5,451 nt of DNA. Source: Nitrospinota bacterium (GTDB lineage Bacteria; Nitrospinota; Nitrospinia; Nitrospinales; VA-1). Positions 4,909 to 5,451 of this stretch are shown piece by piece; within the stretch, counting starts at the first letter, position 1, and each line of letters opens with the position of its first letter. The notes under the pieces were generated by a model. That model saw only the letters and a program-made list of their open reading frames with translations. It did not search any database and was not told where the DNA came from. Made by a program: the position numbers and the translations under genes. Location of the stretch: contig PCCT01000015.1 in the NCBI GenBank assembly GCA_002731985.1, positions 1 through 5,451 on the forward strand, given 5' to 3'.

Positions 4909-5451
4909 TCGCACACCTAAAAGGCAAACTCACACATAAGTCACCTGTCGAAATCGTCGTCGATATCAACGGCGTGGGCTATCAGGTTTTTGTTTCGCTC
5001 ACTACATTTTACGCGTTACCGGAACTGGGAAGCGAAGTGTCGCTGGGCATTCACACTCACATGCGTGAAGAAGCGCTGAAGCTGTTCGGGTTTTACTCGG
5101 TCGATGAAAAGAGAATCTTCGAAAAACTCATCACCGTCAATAAAGTGGGACCCAAACTCGCGCTGACAATTTTGTCCGGCATGCCGCCCGCAGAATTCCT
5201 GTCAGCCATCGACTCCAGCGACGTTGCCAAACTGAGTACCATTCCGGGAATCGGACGCAAAACAGCGGAACGCATGATCCTTGAATTGCGCGATAAGCTG
5301 GCCGGACTCTCCCTCGAATTCACGCCAACGGAAGACTCTATGCCGCACAACGGACTCTTCGATGACGCTCTGTCGGCGCTAATAAACCTGGGATACAAAA
5401 AGAACGATGCGGAACAGACCTTGAAAAAAGTCTACGCTAAGGAAGAAAAAG
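4905..5451 (+). CDS. ruvA: Holliday junction branch migration protein RuvA, 3' end cut by window
   Basis: RuvA binds the four-way junction as a tetramer and loads the RuvB motor for branch migration. The first 182 codons are present and open to the window edge; the family is usually about 190-205 aa, so only a few codons and the stop are missing. Domain I is an OB fold starting MIAHLKGKL (1-9) with DINGVGYQV (20-28). The acidic-pin equivalent is Glu55-Glu56 in MREEALKLFGF (53-63). Domain II has two helix-hairpin-helix motifs: VNKVGPKLALTILS (78-91), with Lys80 where many homologues have Gly, and IPGIGRKTAERMILEL (113-128). A linker (about 135-150) leads to domain III (from about 151, DDALSALINLGY), which contacts RuvB. 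The ATG overlaps the ruvC stop by 4 nt, and AAAGGA just upstream is a close, weak ribosome binding site, so translation likely depends on coupling. Confidence 0.97.
   Translation, partial: MIAHLKGKLTHKSPVEIVVDINGVGYQVFVSLTTFYALPELGSEVSLGIHTHMREEALKLFGFYSVDEKRIFEKLITVNKVGPKLALTILSGMPPAEFLSAIDSSDVAKLSTIPGIGRKTAERMILELRDKLAGLSLEFTPTEDSMPHNGLFDDALSALINLGYKKNDAEQTLKKVYAKEEK

Noticed and set aside
5142..5144. Lys80 in place of Gly in the first helix-hairpin-helix of RuvA
   Set aside because: I believe K-V-G-P-K variants occur in normal RuvA of several lineages, so it is more likely a lineage trait than a defect.
1..5451. tRNA, rRNA, CRISPR, insertion sequence or toxin-antitoxin signatures
   Set aside because: None was found on either strand by reading; no repeat-spacer pattern, transposase motif or cloverleaf is apparent.

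Overview
The window holds a conserved DNA-repair block on the right and a small redox operon with accessory genes on the left. GC content looks moderate (about half, by eye), genes are tightly packed, and all full genes are bacterial in type. The order yebC-ruvC-ruvA is a common bacterial arrangement. The style of RuvA and of the fumarate-reductase-like pair fits a Gram-negative lineage such as Nitrospinota or the former Deltaproteobacteria. That placement is an inference with low confidence, because no rRNA or other phylogenetic marker is present.

Left to right. Bases 1-225 carry no confident gene. They are followed by a small plus-strand gene (226-423) that resembles YjfB-type putative motility proteins. 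It converges on a minus-strand operon of three genes, read right to left: a soluble-type iron-sulfur subunit (2666-3328), a fumarate reductase/succinate dehydrogenase-like flavoprotein (993-2669), and a one-pass membrane protein with a NERD-like domain (420-977). The first two overlap by 4 nt and the third starts 15 nt after the second, so all three are probably co-transcribed. No membrane-anchor (SdhC/D-type) subunit is present.

The 213-base divergent region (3329-3541) is rich in structure. It has a good sigma70-type promoter for the redox operon, placed so that the mRNA would be almost leaderless. An 11-nt direct repeat with a 21-nt period spans that promoter's -10 and -35 boxes. A 108-bp imperfect inverted repeat would lie in the 5' leader of yebC.

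The right half is yebC (3542-4297), ruvC (4405-4908) and the first 182 codons of ruvA (4905 to window end, cut by the edge). RuvC and RuvA act together in Holliday-junction processing, and ruvB may follow outside the window. YebC is a translation/regulatory factor often encoded beside ruv genes.

The most interesting signals are the NERD-like domain whose expected nuclease residues are all replaced, its position as third gene of an anchorless redox operon, and the repeats in the divergent regulatory region.
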